Below, piece by piece: positions 9,061-19,000 of a stretch of DNA of 64,000 nucleotides (positions are counted from its first letter, which is position 1; each line of letters begins with the position of its first letter). Below the pieces are notes generated by a model, which made no database searches, was not told the origin of the DNA, and saw nothing but the letters and a program-made list of their open reading frames with translations. A program made the position numbers and the translations under genes. This DNA is from Acidaminococcus sp. (GTDB lineage Bacteria; Bacillota; Negativicutes; Acidaminococcales; Acidaminococcaceae), in the NCBI GenBank assembly GCA_019416065.1, contig DXYB01000004.1, positions 1-64,000 on the forward strand. Direction: 5' to 3'.

Positions 9061-9921
9061 ATGTTGCGTTCGCTCCCTGTATCCGGTAAACTCCTGGTTT
9101 TTTTAGGGGCACTGTGCTGGAGTTTAAATTCCCCCCTGGTCAAATATCTGGCGCTGGATCCCTTCTTGATTTGTGCCCTGCGATCGTTGATTGCGGGCGT
9201 TGTCCTGCTTCCCTTTCTTCGCCCTAAGGAAATCTTTTGGAACCGGTATTTAGTATTCTATACAGGTTGCTATTGTGCTCTTTGTCTTAGCGTAATTGTT
9301 TCCTTATCGTTAACGACGGCCGTCATTGCAGTCGGCATGCAATACACGGCTACTGCCTGGCTTTTTTTCCTGGCCTGCCTGCAAACCCGCCATTTCCCTA
9401 TAAAATCATTTTTTCCCGTTCTCGTAATCATGACGGGCGTCGTATGTTTTATGTTGTCCGGAGGCAGTGGGGATTCCCATCCAGTGGGCAATGCCATTGC
9501 CCTGACGGAAGGAATTTTCTTTGCTGGGATGAGTATTTTTTCCAAAAAAGTAACCAGGACCAATGCCCTGGGCAGCACGGCCCTGGGCAATGTGGTAACT
9601 GCTTTCGTAGTTTTTACCCTGTTCCCATCTGCCCGTATGGCATTGCCACTTATGACAGGGACCCAATGGGGGTTCATGCTGCTTCTTGGGATTGTCCAGG
9701 TCGCTGCCGGCTATGGCCTTTATAACCTAGGTATCCAAAAGATTTCTGCCCAAAAAGCTTCCCTACTGGCGCTATGGGAAATGATTTTAGGACCCTTGTG
9801 GGTAGCCCTTTTCTTGCAACTCATTCCCAGTCACATGGTATTATTGGGGCTATCCATCATTTTACTAGGTATGTTTCTAGATAATCGCCTGGATAAAAGC
9901 GCCTCGAAGGCAAAGGCATAA
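9061..9921 (+). CDS. DMT-superfamily (EamA) exporter
   Basis: Membrane protein of 286 residues with ten predicted hydrophobic segments in two EamA repeats. ALCWSLNSPLVKYL at the N-terminus is the typical first helix. The ATG at 9061 is preferred over an in-frame TTG at 9043 because AAAGGA lies 9 nt before it. EamA proteins export amino acids or other metabolites. Opposite orientation to the tetR-yfcC-pepD operon suggests a linked role in amino-acid balance. Confidence 0.85.
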   Translation: MLRSLPVSGKLLVFLGALCWSLNSPLVKYLALDPFLICALRSLIAGVVLLPFLRPKEIFWNRYLVFYTGCYCALCLSVIVSLSLTTAVIAVGMQYTATAWLFFLACLQTRHFPIKSFFPVLVIMTGVVCFMLSGGSGDSHPVGNAIALTEGIFFAGMSIFSKKVTRTNALGSTALGNVVTAFVVFTLFPSARMALPLMTGTQWGFMLLLGIVQVAAGYGLYNLGIQKISAQKASLLALWEMILGPLWVALFLQLIPSHMVLLGLSIILLGMFLDNRLDKSASKAKA

Positions 9922-9958
9922 AACTTTCTTGCCTCTTCACCCCCACTGTAAAAGTGTT

Positions 9959-10007
9959 GCTATACAAAAGTGAGTCCTGGGTTGTCCAGGACTCACTTTT
10001 GTATAGC
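9959..10007. terminator. Bidirectional terminator between the DMT and fic genes
   Basis: A perfect 22-bp inverted repeat (GCTATACAAAAGTGAGTCC and on) with a 5-nt loop lies between two convergent genes. T-rich sequence follows on the plus strand. The length and perfection are greater than needed for termination. Confidence 0.8.
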
Positions 10008-10020
10008 TTATTTTATTTGT

Positions 10021-10638
10021 CTAACGCTCCTGCTGGGAAAGTTCTTCAATGCGATAAGTGCTGTATCCTTCGTATTGATAGGAGATGTCAATCCCTTTCA
10101 TGAAAACTTGTCGATCATTGATTTTTTCGGTCAGAGCTTCTTGTAGCAGCACTTTAATTTCCAAATCTTTGATAGGGCTGCGTTCCATAGCCAGTAAATA
10201 GTCATCTTTATCCACCTGACTCCAATCAACAACTTTATGAAGCTGTTTTTTCAGAATACAGTCCAGCCAAATTCGCGTGCTGCGACCATTCCCCTCTCGG
10301 AAAGGATGCGCCACATTTATTTCCACGTATTTTTCTATGATTTGATCATAGGTTTCCTGTGGCATCCGATCAATCTGTTGCAGGGCTTCTTCCAGGTACA
10401 AGCAAGGGGCAAAGCGAAAATTTCCTTTAAAAACATTGACTCTTCTCATCTTTCCAGCAAAATCATAGATGTCCTGGAACAGGTATTGGTGGATAGCCTG
10501 CAATCCCTTGAATGTACCCACTTCAAAAGAGTCCAGAATTCCCATATCGTATAGCTCTACTGCCCGCCGTTTAGAAAGCAATTCTTCCTGATAGGCCAGT
10601 TCTAAGCTGTCAGTCAGGTTTAATTTATTTAGCACCAT
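10021..10638 (-). CDS. Fic-domain AMP-transferase, class III
   Basis: Protein of 205 residues from the ATG at 10638. The catalytic Fic motif HPFREGNGR is complete at 111-119 with H111, and a flap (NVFKGNFRFAP, 68-78) precedes it. Near the C-terminus SYQYEG (S186 to G191) fits the inhibitory (S/T)xxxE(G/N) pattern, so this is a class III Fic protein that blocks its own active site, as in Neisseria Fic. Such enzymes transfer AMP to bacterial targets, for example GyrB in known cases. No separate antitoxin gene is adjacent, consistent with built-in inhibition. It lies next to the prophage end and may be host or prophage cargo. Confidence 0.88.
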   Translation of the reverse strand: MVLNKLNLTDSLELAYQEELLSKRRAVELYDMGILDSFEVGTFKGLQAIHQYLFQDIYDFAGKMRRVNVFKGNFRFAPCLYLEEALQQIDRMPQETYDQIIEKYVEINVAHPFREGNGRSTRIWLDCILKKQLHKVVDWSQVDKDDYLLAMERSPIKDLEIKVLLQEALTEKINDRQVFMKGIDISYQYEGYSTYRIEELSQQER

Positions 10639-10654
10639 GTCTTCCACCACTTAC

Positions 10655-10709
10655 AAAAAAAGAACTTCCTTCACTTCCTAATAGCCGTAATTAGGAAAGA
10701 AGGAAGTTC
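10655..10709 (-). terminator. Strong intrinsic terminator just upstream of fic
   Basis: On the minus strand a stem of about 20 bp (arms at 10690-10709 and 10662-10682, one mismatch) with a 7-nt loop is followed by seven T, ending only 17 nt before the fic ATG. Any transcript entering from upstream should stop here, so fic would need read-through or an attenuation switch. Confidence 0.75.
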
Positions 10710-10807
10710 AAATGGGAACAAGTTGGTGGGCAAGTGCCAGCTCAGTGCGAACCTTACAGCCTACATCGGGAAAGGCTGGTTCTCCATCGTGTATCCTATT
10801 GCAGCAT

Positions 10808-10867
10808 AAAAAAATAAAGGTGGAGACGGCCCACACACCGCAGTGCGTTGTTCTAGAAATCTCCACC
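10808..10867 (-). terminator. Second intrinsic terminator in the fic upstream region
   Basis: GGTGGAGA and TCTCCACC pair around an inner GC-rich hairpin, followed on the minus strand by TTTATTTTTTT. Confidence 0.7.
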
Positions 10868-10938
10868 TCGCTCCCGGCAAAGGAGTGCTCAGCTCTAATG
10901 CCTACCCCATTCTGGGACCCAGCCGGGAACCACTATAG
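10808..10938 (-). ncRNA. Candidate structured small RNA or leader upstream of fic
   Basis: This 366-nt gap between fic and the first prophage gene holds no protein gene. On the minus strand an extended -10 (TGGTATAAT, 10946-10954) would start a transcript near 10938. It would fold a 9-bp stem (10922-10930 with 10870-10878, GTTCCCGGC with one wobble) before the terminator at 10808-10867. A second unit of about 95 nt runs on to the terminator at 10655. I could not match it to tmRNA, 6S, SRP RNA, T-box or any riboswitch I know. It may be a small RNA or an attenuator leader of fic. Confidence 0.4.
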
Positions 10939-11015
10939 CGATATTATTATACCACATTCAATTATATTTGGATATTTAAAATTTCATTCAAGCAAAACGG
11001 GTAATCTCTTGGAGA

Positions 11016-11582
11016 TTATATCGGTTTGGAAAACCACAAACGATTAGCAATCATGGCCCGGTGTTCATTGTCCAGGCTTCTCTGGATTTTCCAGCCTAAA
11101 TAAATTTTCCACCGCCAGCCGTTTTTGATTTCACTGCTGCACTTAAATGCCCAGGTGAAGCCCTGGTGGCAGAAGTACCAATCTTTCCCGACAGTCTGTT
11201 TAATGGGTGGCGTAACCTTTCGTCCGAAAACATAAAAGGCGAAACCATAGGCGCAGTTACGGTATAGCCAATGGCAGCGGCAAAAATACCTTTTAATCCG
11301 TTCCATAAGAGTAAAAGGCTTAACCAACTGTTCTACATAGCGGATCTGGCCTTCCTCCGTGACCTTGCCCTGAAGATAGTGTGCGTCCCAATCGTATTGA
11401 AGGAAAGACGGCATGCGTCCAATATCCGTTTTATTGTCCAGGGTATCATCCCATGTCTGCCAGAGACGCAGCACCCCCGGCAGTTCTCCGTTATTGTCTG
11501 CAAAGAAAACCACCAGCCAGTTGGTCAGATAACATAAAACCGTGCAGACAAGCTGCAAGGGAGCATAAATTATCCATATCAT
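11016..11582 (-). CDS. Phage protein of the DUF7338 type
   Basis: Protein of 188 residues, rich in Trp and Tyr, with an N-terminal hydrophobic helix (WIIYAPLQLVCTVLCYLTNWLVVFFAD) followed by GELPGVLRLWQTWDD and a C-terminal aromatic domain. This pattern matches a small family found in podoviruses (DUF7338 as I recall it); function unknown. GAGGTGA precedes the ATG. It is the last gene of the late transcript and marks the left side of the prophage. Confidence 0.55.
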   Translation of the reverse strand: MIWIIYAPLQLVCTVLCYLTNWLVVFFADNNGELPGVLRLWQTWDDTLDNKTDIGRMPSFLQYDWDAHYLQGKVTEEGQIRYVEQLVKPFTLMERIKRYFCRCHWLYRNCAYGFAFYVFGRKVTPPIKQTVGKDWYFCHQGFTWAFKCSSEIKNGWRWKIYLGWKIQRSLDNEHRAMIANRLWFSKPI

Positions 11583-11611
11583 TTAAATCACCTCAATTTT
11601 TGCAGTTAATG

Positions 11612-11653
11612 AAAGCTAAGAACGGAAAAATAAAAAAATCTGTTCTTAGCTTT
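11612..11653 (-). terminator. Terminator between the two left-most prophage genes
   Basis: AAAGCTAAGAAC and its complement pair around an A-rich loop, with T-rich flanks on both strands. Just beyond it, CCTCAAAA and TTTTGAGG (11706-11730) form a second small hairpin, and ATTTTGAGG recurs at 11762. Confidence 0.65.
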
Positions 11654-11772
11654 TTCATTTTCATTTCACTTTTTATTTTTCGATTTCACTTTTTGAAAAT
11701 CCTGACCTCAAAATACCGTGATTTTTGAGGTGTCCCGTAATTCAAATATTAAAAATCTGGAATTTTGAGGTT

Positions 11773-12324
11773 TCACCATTCGGCTACGGTATAAGTAATG
11801 CTGCCTGCTTCAATCTTTTTCCCGCTTCTGGTATAAACCATTCCTTCCCATCTGCCCTGCTGATAACCCACACCGTAATAAGTCCTGTCTCCCGTGGTCA
11901 TGATCCCCGCTTTCACTTTGTGGGTCTTGTTGAGATTAATCTTGTACACGTCCACCTTTTGTTTAGTTGTGTCAGGAGTCACAACGGTTCTGTCAGTTTT
12001 CTCTGTTGCGATTTTGGGAAGGCTTTCATCCCCTGCATTAATCTTTCTGGCGGTTTCCTCTGCTGCTGACTCAACAGAGTGAGAAGAAATATAATAAGTC
12101 ACGTTCGGTTGCGCCGTCTGGATTTTCTCTTTCAGATTTTCTGCATTGTCTTTGTCAATGGAAAGTTTCTTCTGGATTGTTTCAGTCTGTTGCAAGTCCT
12201 CTGGATAAATAATTTTTGCTTTCTCGGTCTTGTTTTTATTCCATTCATACACCGCTCCGGCAATCAAGCCAGCCACGCAAAGTGAAATAATTATTGCTAA
12301 CAGTCTTTTCTTGTTTTCGTCCAT
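11773..12324 (-). CDS. Single-pass membrane protein near the lysis gene
   Basis: Protein of 183 residues: a short cytoplasmic N-terminus, one transmembrane helix at about 8-27, a charged linker with heptad character (about 40-75), then a basic domain with HKVKAGIMTTGDRTYYGVGYQ. AGAGGTAA precedes the ATG. The topology and position beside the endolysin fit an inner-membrane spanin, but no family is recognised and no outer-membrane partner was found. Confidence 0.5.
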   Translation of the reverse strand: MDENKKRLLAIIISLCVAGLIAGAVYEWNKNKTEKAKIIYPEDLQQTETIQKKLSIDKDNAENLKEKIQTAQPNVTYYISSHSVESAAEETARKINAGDESLPKIATEKTDRTVVTPDTTKQKVDVYKINLNKTHKVKAGIMTTGDRTYYGVGYQQGRWEGMVYTRSGKKIEAGSITYTVAEW

Positions 12325-12398
12325 AAAATTACCTCTTTTCTAGCCAGTTTTAGAGGTTTTATTTTTGCCCGCTTGTGGTTTCCTTGCATAAGCAAAGA

Positions 12399-12439
12399 AA
12401 AACGCTCATAGGTCAAATTTGAAAGCCTATGAGCGTTTT
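12399..12439 (-). terminator. Terminator after the endolysin gene
   Basis: AAAACGCTCATAGG pairs with CCTATGAGCGTTTT around a 13-nt loop, immediately downstream of the endolysin stop. Confidence 0.8.
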
Positions 12440-12446
12440 GCATGTT

Positions 12447-13031
12447 TTATTCCTGATTCAGGAATAAATTCTCATCGTACATGTAATTTCCGTCAATATT
12501 GTAGCCGTTGTAGTTGTCCGTCCACTGCCATACGTACCCCTGAATGTCATCATGGGGACCCCATTCGGCGTTCCAGATGGGACAGCCCAAACCTTTCCAA
12601 TCGATTACATCACTCAGCCAGGAATAGGAAGCATAGACGCCCCAGTTCAAACCAACGGTTTCACCGAACACGGAACACATAGAAGTAACCAGACCGGAAT
12701 CCGGAATAAAGCCGTGGTTCTCTTTCCAGCCGTCCGCGTCCTCCATATCATAAAACACCGGCAGTTCCAGGAGCACGCCAGCTTCATCAATAGCTGCCCG
12801 GCAGTTTTCAGCATTGGCCCGTGCATCTTCCAGGGAAAGGGAATAGTCATAGTGATACGCGCCGACTAGCATGCCATGTGCGTGGGCGGCGTCAACATTA
12901 GCCTTGAAGTTTTCATCCCGGCCATGCTTGCCATAGGAGCAGCGGACGTAACAGAACTTCACACCTTCTGCTTCCAGTTCGTCCCAAGGGATATAGCTAT
13001 TGTTCTCGGAAACATCAATACCTAAAATCAT
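12447..13031 (-). CDS. GH25 lysozyme endolysin
   Basis: Peptidoglycan N-acetylmuramidase of 194 residues covering one GH25 catalytic domain with no cell-wall-binding repeat. GIDVSENN carries D6, YVRCSYG is the second strand, and YDMED at 94-98 supplies the catalytic acid D95/E97. The end VWQWTDNYNGYNIDGNYMY is the usual GH25 close. GAGGAG precedes the ATG. There is no signal peptide, so it needs a holin to reach the wall. It sits between its own two terminators after the giant gene. Confidence 0.93.
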   Translation of the reverse strand: MILGIDVSENNSYIPWDELEAEGVKFCYVRCSYGKHGRDENFKANVDAAHAHGMLVGAYHYDYSLSLEDARANAENCRAAIDEAGVLLELPVFYDMEDADGWKENHGFIPDSGLVTSMCSVFGETVGLNWGVYASYSWLSDVIDWKGLGCPIWNAEWGPHDDIQGYVWQWTDNYNGYNIDGNYMYDENLFLNQE

Positions 13032-13056
13032 GGATCATTCTCCTCTCTTAAAAAGG

Positions 13057-13089
13057 AAAGAGGCACCACAACTATGTGATGCCTCTTTT
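13057..13089 (-). terminator. Terminator after the giant polyvalent gene
   Basis: AGAGGCA and TGCCTCT with an inner CACA/TGTG stem and T-rich flanks lie 10 nt past the stop of the 13.2-kb gene. Confidence 0.75.
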
Positions 13090-13097
13090 TACTGTTG

Positions 13098-16000
13098 TTA
13101 TTTTGCGAAGTTGGTCAGTGCGTCATTTTCCTGGCGGAATTTTTTAGAACCGCTGTGAGTTACTCGTTCGTTGAAAGAGCTGTTTCGCTGTTGTCTGTAC
13201 TGTTTCAACTTCTTGTTGGTGATTCCATACTCCTTCATCCGTTTAATATCGTCAGGTGTCCTGGATTCTCCGTTTTCTTCTTTGTCCAGAAGTTCCCGGA
13301 TAAAGCCTTGCCGTTCGTCCTGTGCTTCGGACTGCCGTTGTTTCTGTACCTGAGAAATATCGGAGTTAATGGATTCGTCTGCCAGCCGGAAACCTAAAGC
13401 CTTGACAATCTTGTCGTAGGTGCTGTCCAGGACACGCATGGTCCGGCCTTTCTTGTCCACGGTTTTACCCATGAGGACCTGTGCATAGTTACCCAGAGCC
13501 GGAGAGAAACCTTTCAGGACTTGCAACGGATCATTTTTATGGATTCCGATATACATCTGTGTCAGAGTGGAAAGGGTAGGTCCGCCCAGAATATCAACCA
13601 GGGTGCTTTTAGGCGGGAGGATAAAGTCGCCCATTCCGAACCGCTGAGAAATATCAATGTTCACAGGACTGGCAGCCAGCAGGCCATACATGGCAATACG
13701 CGCAAGGCCGCGCCCGATTTTGCTGTCACCGACAGCATCCATGATGGCACCTTTGATTTTGAGCTTGTAATCAATGCCCAGGATCTGCTTGAAGAGGTCA
13801 TTAAACCAATCAGTAACAGGGACCTGCATCACGCCAGCCAGAAGGAAATACATACCCCAGAATTTCAGGGCTTTTCCTTTCGGGCCATTGACGGTAATGT
13901 CGTGCATCAGTTCCAATTCCTTTACTTTGTATTTCTGGAATTGGAGCATCAAATCACCGATAACGGACCCCTGTACTTTCCGGAAGGCAGCCGGAGCATC
14001 AACGGGGCTGTAGTCGAAGTTGGATTTCCGGTTGACCATTCTGGCATATTCAATGGCTTCATTGTAGTTCTTTCCTTCGCTGATAGCATGGTAGAAGCCA
14101 GAGAGAGCTGCCACCTTTCTGGAGTAGGTATCAAAGAAGGAGAACACTCCCATGGTCTTACTGAGAAGTGCGCGCGGCCGGAACGCGGTGTAGCCACCGG
14201 CCCCTGCATCCAGACGGATGTCATCCTGGATACCGCAATCATGCAATATCCGCATATCCTTGAAGCTGGGACGGAGTGCATGGCCTCCGGCTTTCAAGGT
14301 TGCTTTCATATCGCCAGTGATACCATAAGCGTTGACAATCTGCCCCAGGTTCAGCAGAGCGGAAGAAACATTGCAGAAGCCCAGCTTGGCAACGGAAATG
14401 GTGGAAGTGATACGGTTGGTCAGCTCCAGGGCAGCCCGGTCCCCAAACTTGGAAGATACAAAATCCCGCCAGAAGGGGATGCTGTTCAGCCATTCATTGA
14501 TTCTCATTTCAATGCTGTTCGGGTTCCCGTTTACATCGTTGATGTAGTCCTTGACGTAGTGTGCCAGTTGGTTGTCGTTATAGTCCTTGTTCCAGGCCCC
14601 GAAATACCGTTCAAACAGGGAAATGGAACCGGACTTGAAGGACTCCAGTGCGATATAACGGGAGGCCGCGTTCAGGTAATGGTGCAGCACCCAGTCAATG
14701 TTTTCTTCAAAGCCCAGGGCCCCTTTCCGCTGGAGGAAGTTCCCAAAGAAACGATGCCGGTTTTTGGTTTTCACCTTGTCTTCCAGAAATTCCCGTGCTT
14801 CTTTCATAGTCATGTTCAGCTGATCTTCGCACTTCTTAACCATCTCGAAATACTGACCGTCGCCGATTTCCACGGCCCTTGCGTGTTCATTGTCTCCAAA
14901 ATTGAAGGACTTTGGGGCAATGGTCACATTGTCGGCGTATTCCGGATGTTCCTTGATGTAGGCTTCTGCCTTTTTATAAGCATCCTTGATATTCCGTCCG
15001 CTGCCAACAACAACATTGTTGCCGTCCTCGTCTTTTGCAACAACAAAGAAGTCATGGAAAAAGTGAGGAATGTAGCCTTCCAGCTTATGAATGTCGCCGC
15101 GACGTTCTTCATACACAACCTCGTAGTTCTTCCCTTTCTTATCCTCGGAAAGCACCTGAATGCTCGGATCACTCTTTAACTGCTTCAGCATCTTTTCATC
15201 AACAGTGTCAGTTGTTCTCCAGGTCTTGGGCCGTTTGTAGGTCACAAGGTATTCATGCTCCAGGCTGCCTTTCTTGGCCGGGCCTCTGTCTTCTACACGG
15301 GTAATATCCGCAAACTTATCCTGCATCAGGTTTTTCAGTTCCGGTTTGGTCATGCGCTTCTGAATGGTTTCCACGTGATTCCGGGTTTCGTTGAGCATGT
15401 TGTACACATGGTTAATCATGGCCCTGGTAGCGCTATAGGCGTTGGCTACGTTCTCAGCTACACCCATATCCTGCAAATCTTTCCGGCTGTATTCCTTGCC
15501 TTCTGCATCGCCCTGCCACAAGAGGTTGGCCCAGTCCTGCACATCCTGCTTAGAATGGAGGTAAAGATGGTGGATACGGTTCAGCTGCTTGTTGAACAGG
15601 TTACGCAGGTGTTCCTGGGTTTCCTGTGCTTTTACGGCCATTTTGAAGAAAGCTGCAAACCGTTTCACGTGTTCAGCGATATAAGACGGGGACCGGAGCA
15701 GGGTCTGGGTAATGCTCATTTCCCTGACAACATCGTCCATGGCCACCTTGATCCGTTCGTTTTTGTCGCCTTTAAGTTTGGTTTTCAGATTATCAGCAGC
15801 ACTTCTAATGGAGAAAGAAACATCATCCGTTGCCAGGTCGTCCATGGACCAAACCGCTTTATCAGCAGGGTTGAAGTCAGGATTCTTGGCAATAATGACA
15901 TTCCCTTTCCGTTCCACGTCCTTGAAATAGTCCTTGATTTCTCCCACATATTCGGACGTTTTCATGTTGTTCTGGTAGCTCTGCTGCTTTTCGCTGGTGC

Positions 16001-19000
16001 TTGCTACACCGCTTCTATCGCCCTCATAAATCTGGAAATAGGCAGTGCCGTCTTTCTTCAGTGCGTTGGCAGCTTGCAGAATAACACATCTTCTCCATGC
16101 AGGTTGTTTCAGGGTATTCAGGACGTTGGCCACGGTAACGGTATCGGCCTTACCTTTAATGGCTTCCATGGCTTTTTCGTTTTCCGTCTTGGTCCGGTAG
16201 TACGGATCAAACACAACATTCTCTACACCGTGTTCCTGCTTCAGGTAATCGGTAGTGAAGTTGTATTTCCCTCCGCCAATGTCGATGTTTTTCGTTCCCT
16301 GCTTCCAGGGGATAGTCTTGAACATAGACGGGACCTGTTTCGGGGAAGTCTCTGCATCGTACTCCTGCTGCTCAGCCGTGTTGGAAGAACGGCTGGAGGC
16401 AGCTCTCATGGCTGCATCATTGATTTCCGCGGACCGGTTCCATACATTCCCCTCCGCTACCTTGCGCATAACGTTGTGGACGTTTTCAACACCGGTCAGA
16501 ATGGCCTTTGCCTTGCTTACAAAGTCGTTGACCTTCTGAAACAGTTTCCCGTAATAGGATCCTTTCCCTTCGGTGCGCTGCTTCTTCCATTCCTTGTAGC
16601 CGTCTGCCATAGCTTCGCTTACCGTCTTTCCTCCGGTGTGCTTGCTATAGTATTTGGTCATGGCTGTCTTTTCCTTGTCGGTCAGGGCCATATCCCATGC
16701 CGCGTGGAAGGCTTCGTGGTAAGCGGACCCTTCGCTGCTTTCCTGGGAAAGTGCAATCACAGCATCCTTGTTGAGGCCGCCTTGCTTGTAATAGCCTTCT
16801 ACCACAATGTTCCCGGTGGAGTCCATTCCGTGCTCTTTCCGGGCCTTCTTTTCGGCCTTTTCACCTACAATGATGTTCTTTTGCAGGTCAATGGTAATGG
16901 TCCCGGTTGCGGTCTTGACTTTCATCTGGCTGTTATCGATGTCGCTGATTTCAGCCTGGGGAAAAGCATCGCGGACTTCCTGTTTCAAGCTGTCGATAGA
17001 ACGTTGAATATTGGAGTCGGCGGTCTCGTTGTTATCGTTCAGAGAATCGGAGTAGTCCTTTTCGGTAGGTTCCGTGGAAACATTGTCTTCCTCACGAACG
17101 GAATATCGCTTCCCATCGTCAGTTAAACGGTCCGGCATGCTGATGTTTTCCAGATTGTCAAAGAGTTCATTGATGGAATCACCAGGAAGGTCGAAAGTTC
17201 CATCAGCAAGAGAAGCTGCCTTACTTCTCATATCCGGATCGGAATACTTGTCGATTACAACAAGTTTGGTTCTGACAGCGGTTCCAGCCCGTTTGAAGGT
17301 AACATCCGGCAGGTTGATAGTGGCCATAATGACGCCATCTCTAACACCTCTATCCTGCCACCGGCTTGCGTCTGGATCACCGTTGAACCATTTGTCGAAC
17401 CGCTTGTTGGCGGCCGGTCCGTCCGGGATAATGGCAATCAGACGGCCTCCATCCTTTAAGTGCTTGTAGGCTTTTGCGACATGTTCTATGGCCGTCTTTC
17501 CTCCTAAACCGAAAGGCGGGTTCATGGCAATGCCATTGAATTTGTTGTGCAGATCAAGCTCTTCAAAAGTGCCGTTAAATGCTTTTACGTTGTTGACGTT
17601 TCGCATAAGGACTGGCTGTAAAGTGCTGGAGGGTTCAACAACCGTATTAGCGGTATTGTTGGGCATCCATCTGGCTATTGCTCCGTCGCCAGCAGACGGT
17701 TCAAGCAGGCTATCCCCTGGTTGAGCGTGAAGCCATTCCACCATTTTTTCGCCCAGAGGTTCAGGAGTCGCGTAATAATCAACGCCTTCTCTGCTTTTGC
17801 TTCTGGCGTCTCTCTTTTGTTTCCCGAAATAGAAAGCCTTGGCACGTTCAAAATCGTCCATGGTTTCCTGCTTATAGTCGTTTGCCTTGCCACCCGTGCC
17901 TTCCGTTTCACTTCCGGGCAGGTACTTTTTCCAGTCATTGCTGTCCTGGGATTCTTCATAGGCTTGCACATAGGAGTTTTTAAGCGCTCTGGCGTTTTCA
18001 CCCATGGCAAGGTTTTCAACCGTCCCGGCGCGTTCCGCCACCTTCTGAGCAAAGGCCATCTGTTCAAAGGTGGTCCCGGTGTTCAAATATCTGAACAGTG
18101 CGTTGGACTTGTTACCGAAGCGGTAAATACGTCCTTCCTGCTGAATGGCCTCACTTGGTTTAGTAGGCAGGCCCAGGTTAATGAGGACTCTCTGGTGCTT
18201 GCCGGTCGTATCATGGAGGGAAATGCCAGCCTGCCCGGCATCGGACTGAACAAGAATGATTTTCGTGCTGCTGTCGTCGTTGTTGAAAGCCTTGATGGCA
18301 GCTGTCCTTTCCTTTTTGGAAAGGGTTCCGTTATAGATTGCAATACTCTTTCCAAAAGCATCACTCAGTGTCTCAATGGGAGATTTCAGAGAGGAAAGTT
18401 TCAGATGAAGTAAATCCGGTCTTTCCTTAATGAAACTTTCATATTGCCTGGTTAATGCAACTTGTCTTTCAGGTTCGATTTGAGAAAACGCTTTTTCCGG
18501 GAGGATGAAAGGATTATCCGCACCGCCTTTGTTAAAGTTATGGAAAACAACAACCTTTTTTCCTTCTTTAACGTAGTCTTTGATGATGGGAATAGCACTC
18601 TTTGCCTTGATTGCCTCCAGCAGATAGAATCGATAGAATCCACGGAAGCGCTGGTTCAGAACGTCCGCAAGTGCATCATACTTTTGGTAATGATCGCTCA
18701 GCCAGTTAAAACCATCGTCAATCTTTTTGCCTACACCGGCATCCACACGGATGAAGCCGCGGTCATAGTCATAGTCGGAAGAAAGCATCCGGCCATGGAG
18801 TGCTCCGCTTTTCATCATCTTTTCGTTGAAAGATTGTTCCATGACGGTGGAATCCACATCTGCGCCAGGTTTGTTCAGCTGGTTGTAACGCATACTATAG
18901 CCGAAATTCTCGATGTAGAATTGCTGTTTCCCGTTGGGGCGGTTATACCCCTGTTGTTCCATGGGGCCGTAGTCGCTGTAATTGAACAGGTAGCCGTTGA

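Noticed and set aside
10655..10940. tmRNA, 6S, SRP RNA, T-box or known riboswitch in the fic upstream gap
   Set aside because: None of the invariant motifs that I know for these families is present on either strand, so only an unnamed structured RNA is proposed.
17675..18067. Second nested gene in the giant gene (130 residues, minus strand)
   Set aside because: It overlaps the folded helicase-methyltransferase region, is Arg/Lys/Pro-rich without helices, and has no ribosome site, unlike the nested frame at 19784-20155.
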